From an uncultured Collinsella sp. (GTDB lineage Bacteria; Actinomycetota; Coriobacteriia; Coriobacteriales; Coriobacteriaceae): a stretch of DNA of 13,896 bases. The stretch's first letter is position 1, and every line of letters starts with the position of its first letter. Both the position numbers and the translations under genes were made by a program. The notes beneath the pieces were generated by a model. The model had not been told where the DNA came from and searched no databases. It saw only the letters and a program-made list of their open reading frames with translations. Location: NCBI GenBank assembly GCA_902465105.1, contig CABQLM010000053.1, positions 1 to 13,896 on the forward strand, given 5' to 3'. Positions 12,942 through 13,896 of this stretch are shown here, piece by piece.

Positions 12942-13896
12942 TTAGCGCTTGCGGGGGACGAGCTTGGTGCGGCGCAGGTGAATCATCTCTGCGGCGATGG
13001 AGATGGCGATCTCCTCGGGATCCTCTGCCTCGATGGCAACGCCGATCGGCAGGTGCAGCGTATTAATCTGCTCCTGCGTAAAGCCCTCTTGCTCCAAGCG
13101 GGCCCGCACAAAGGCCGTCTTGCGGCGCGAACCCAGACAGCCCAGGTAGGCAGGCTTGGCGCGCATCGCCTGAATCACCACGTCGATATCGGACTTGTGG
13201 CCCGCTGTGGCCACGACCACCAGGTCGCGCGGACCGATGGGACACAGCTCGCTCAGGTTCTTGTAATCGACCAGGCGACGATCGTAGACACCGGGCACCC
13301 ATTCTGGCGTCAGCGTGCCGGGGCGGTCATCGCACGCCACAACGGCAAAGCCCGCCGCCGTGAGCACGCGCGCCGTCGCGGCGCCCACGTGCCCGCAGCC
13401 AAAGATGTAGGTCAGGCCCTCGGGGCAGAGCGTCTCGATGTGCGCCGGGGGAATCTCGGAGGCGGCGTTGGTGTAGGTGACCTTACTCCCCTCCTCCACC
13501 AGCGAAAGCTCGGGGCAGCCGGCAATGGTATGGCGCGATGCCTCGCCATGGTACTCGGCCACATCGCCCTCGAGCGCATTTGCGATAAACGGCTCAAAAT
13601 CGATGGTGAAGTCGCCGATACGGCGATACACCAGCACATCGGCAATCTCCCGGAACAACGGCGCCCGTGCCGCGTCAAGGTGCAGATAGCACAGGCAGAT
13701 GGCTCCGCCGCAGATCATGCCGGTATCGGAGTTCTCGCCGCCCATGGTGTAGCGGACCAGGCGCGACTGCCCTGCGGCCAGCAACTCGCGAGCCTCGTCC
13801 AGCGCAAAGAGCTCAATCTTGCCGCCGCCGATGGTGCCAGCCTGACTGCCATCGGCAAACACGGCCATCCAGGCGCCCACGCCGCGCGGCGACGAA
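12942..13896 (-). CDS. XdhC/CoxI-family molybdenum hydroxylase maturation protein (5' end beyond window)
   Basis: At least 317 residues are visible; the frame continues upstream through the right edge (SSPRGVGAWMAVFADG, the usual early XdhC segment), so the GTG at 13880 is not the true start. The N-terminal XdhC_CoxI domain shows AGTIGGGKIE and TGMICGGAICL. The C-terminal Rossmann-like domain shows YIFGCGHVGAATARVL, ATAGHKSDIDVV, YLGCLGSRRKTA and LPIGVAIEAEDPEEIAISIAAE. XdhC proteins bind molybdenum cofactor and help load its sulfurated form into xanthine dehydrogenase-type enzymes; anaerobic relatives sit with selenium-dependent hydroxylases. No hydroxylase subunit is in view. It ends just before the palindrome at 12858-12924. 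Its location directly upstream of rplE is unexpected. Confidence 0.88.
   Translation of the reverse strand, partial: SSPRGVGAWMAVFADGSQAGTIGGGKIELFALDEARELLAAGQSRLVRYTMGGENSDTGMICGGAICLCYLHLDAARAPLFREIADVLVYRRIGDFTIDFEPFIANALEGDVAEYHGEASRHTIAGCPELSLVEEGSKVTYTNAASEIPPAHIETLCPEGLTYIFGCGHVGAATARVLTAAGFAVVACDDRPGTLTPEWVPGVYDRRLVDYKNLSELCPIGPRDLVVVATAGHKSDIDVVIQAMRAKPAYLGCLGSRRKTAFVRARLEQEGFTQEQINTLHLPIGVAIEAEDPEEIAISIAAEMIHLRRTKLVPRKR

Noticed and set aside
1..13896. tRNA, rRNA, CRISPR array or insertion-sequence genes
   Set aside because: I found no regularly spaced repeats, no transposase or integrase motif and no cloverleaf or rRNA-like stretch in the gaps.

Overview
The window is a bacterial chromosome segment of moderately high GC. 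It carries most of the spc and alpha ribosomal-protein clusters, all on the minus strand. Gene order (rplE ... secY-adk-map-infA-rpmJ-rpsM-rpsK-rpsD-rpoA-rplQ-truA), the zinc-ribbon S14, the long Lys/Ala/Glu tail on L17 and the Gram-positive-style ribosome binding sites fit an actinobacterium. My best guess is class Coriobacteriia, possibly Collinsella. That placement rests on gene order and protein character, not on a database search.

Layout from left to right. Positions 1-46 hold the last codons of a plus-strand gene with a Pro-rich tail, followed by a strong plus-strand terminator (52-89). It converges on argR (220-657, minus), which has its own minus-strand terminator (146-175). Upstream of argR is a short AT-rich regulatory region with repeated TTTCGAAA boxes. 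Next comes a degenerate family 2 glycosyltransferase-like gene (789-1829), then truA (1990-2814). A classic terminator (2853-2883) separates truA from rplQ.

From 2910 to 12630 lies an almost continuous minus-strand ribosomal operon. In transcription order it reads rplE, rpsN, rpsH, rplF, rplR, rpsE, rpmD, rplO, secY, adk, map, infA, rpmJ, rpsM, rpsK, rpsD, rpoA, rplQ. These genes supply ribosome parts, the SecY translocon channel, adenylate kinase, methionine aminopeptidase, initiation factor 1 and the RNA polymerase alpha subunit. Several junctions are translationally coupled (rplO/secY and adk/map overlap). Others carry intercistronic hairpins.

The main oddity is at the operon head. rplX and rplN, which normally precede rplE, are absent. 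Instead a 311-bp gap leads to the 3' end of an XdhC-family molybdenum-hydroxylase maturation gene that runs off the right edge. The gap holds a 67-bp palindrome with perfect 21-bp arms, followed on the minus strand by a T5 run, and a promoter-like sequence about 130 nt before rplE. So the spc cluster appears to be split here and rplE to head its own transcript, unless this is an assembly join. I see no mobile-element ORF, CRISPR array, tRNA, rRNA or undescribed multi-gene system; most of the window is housekeeping.
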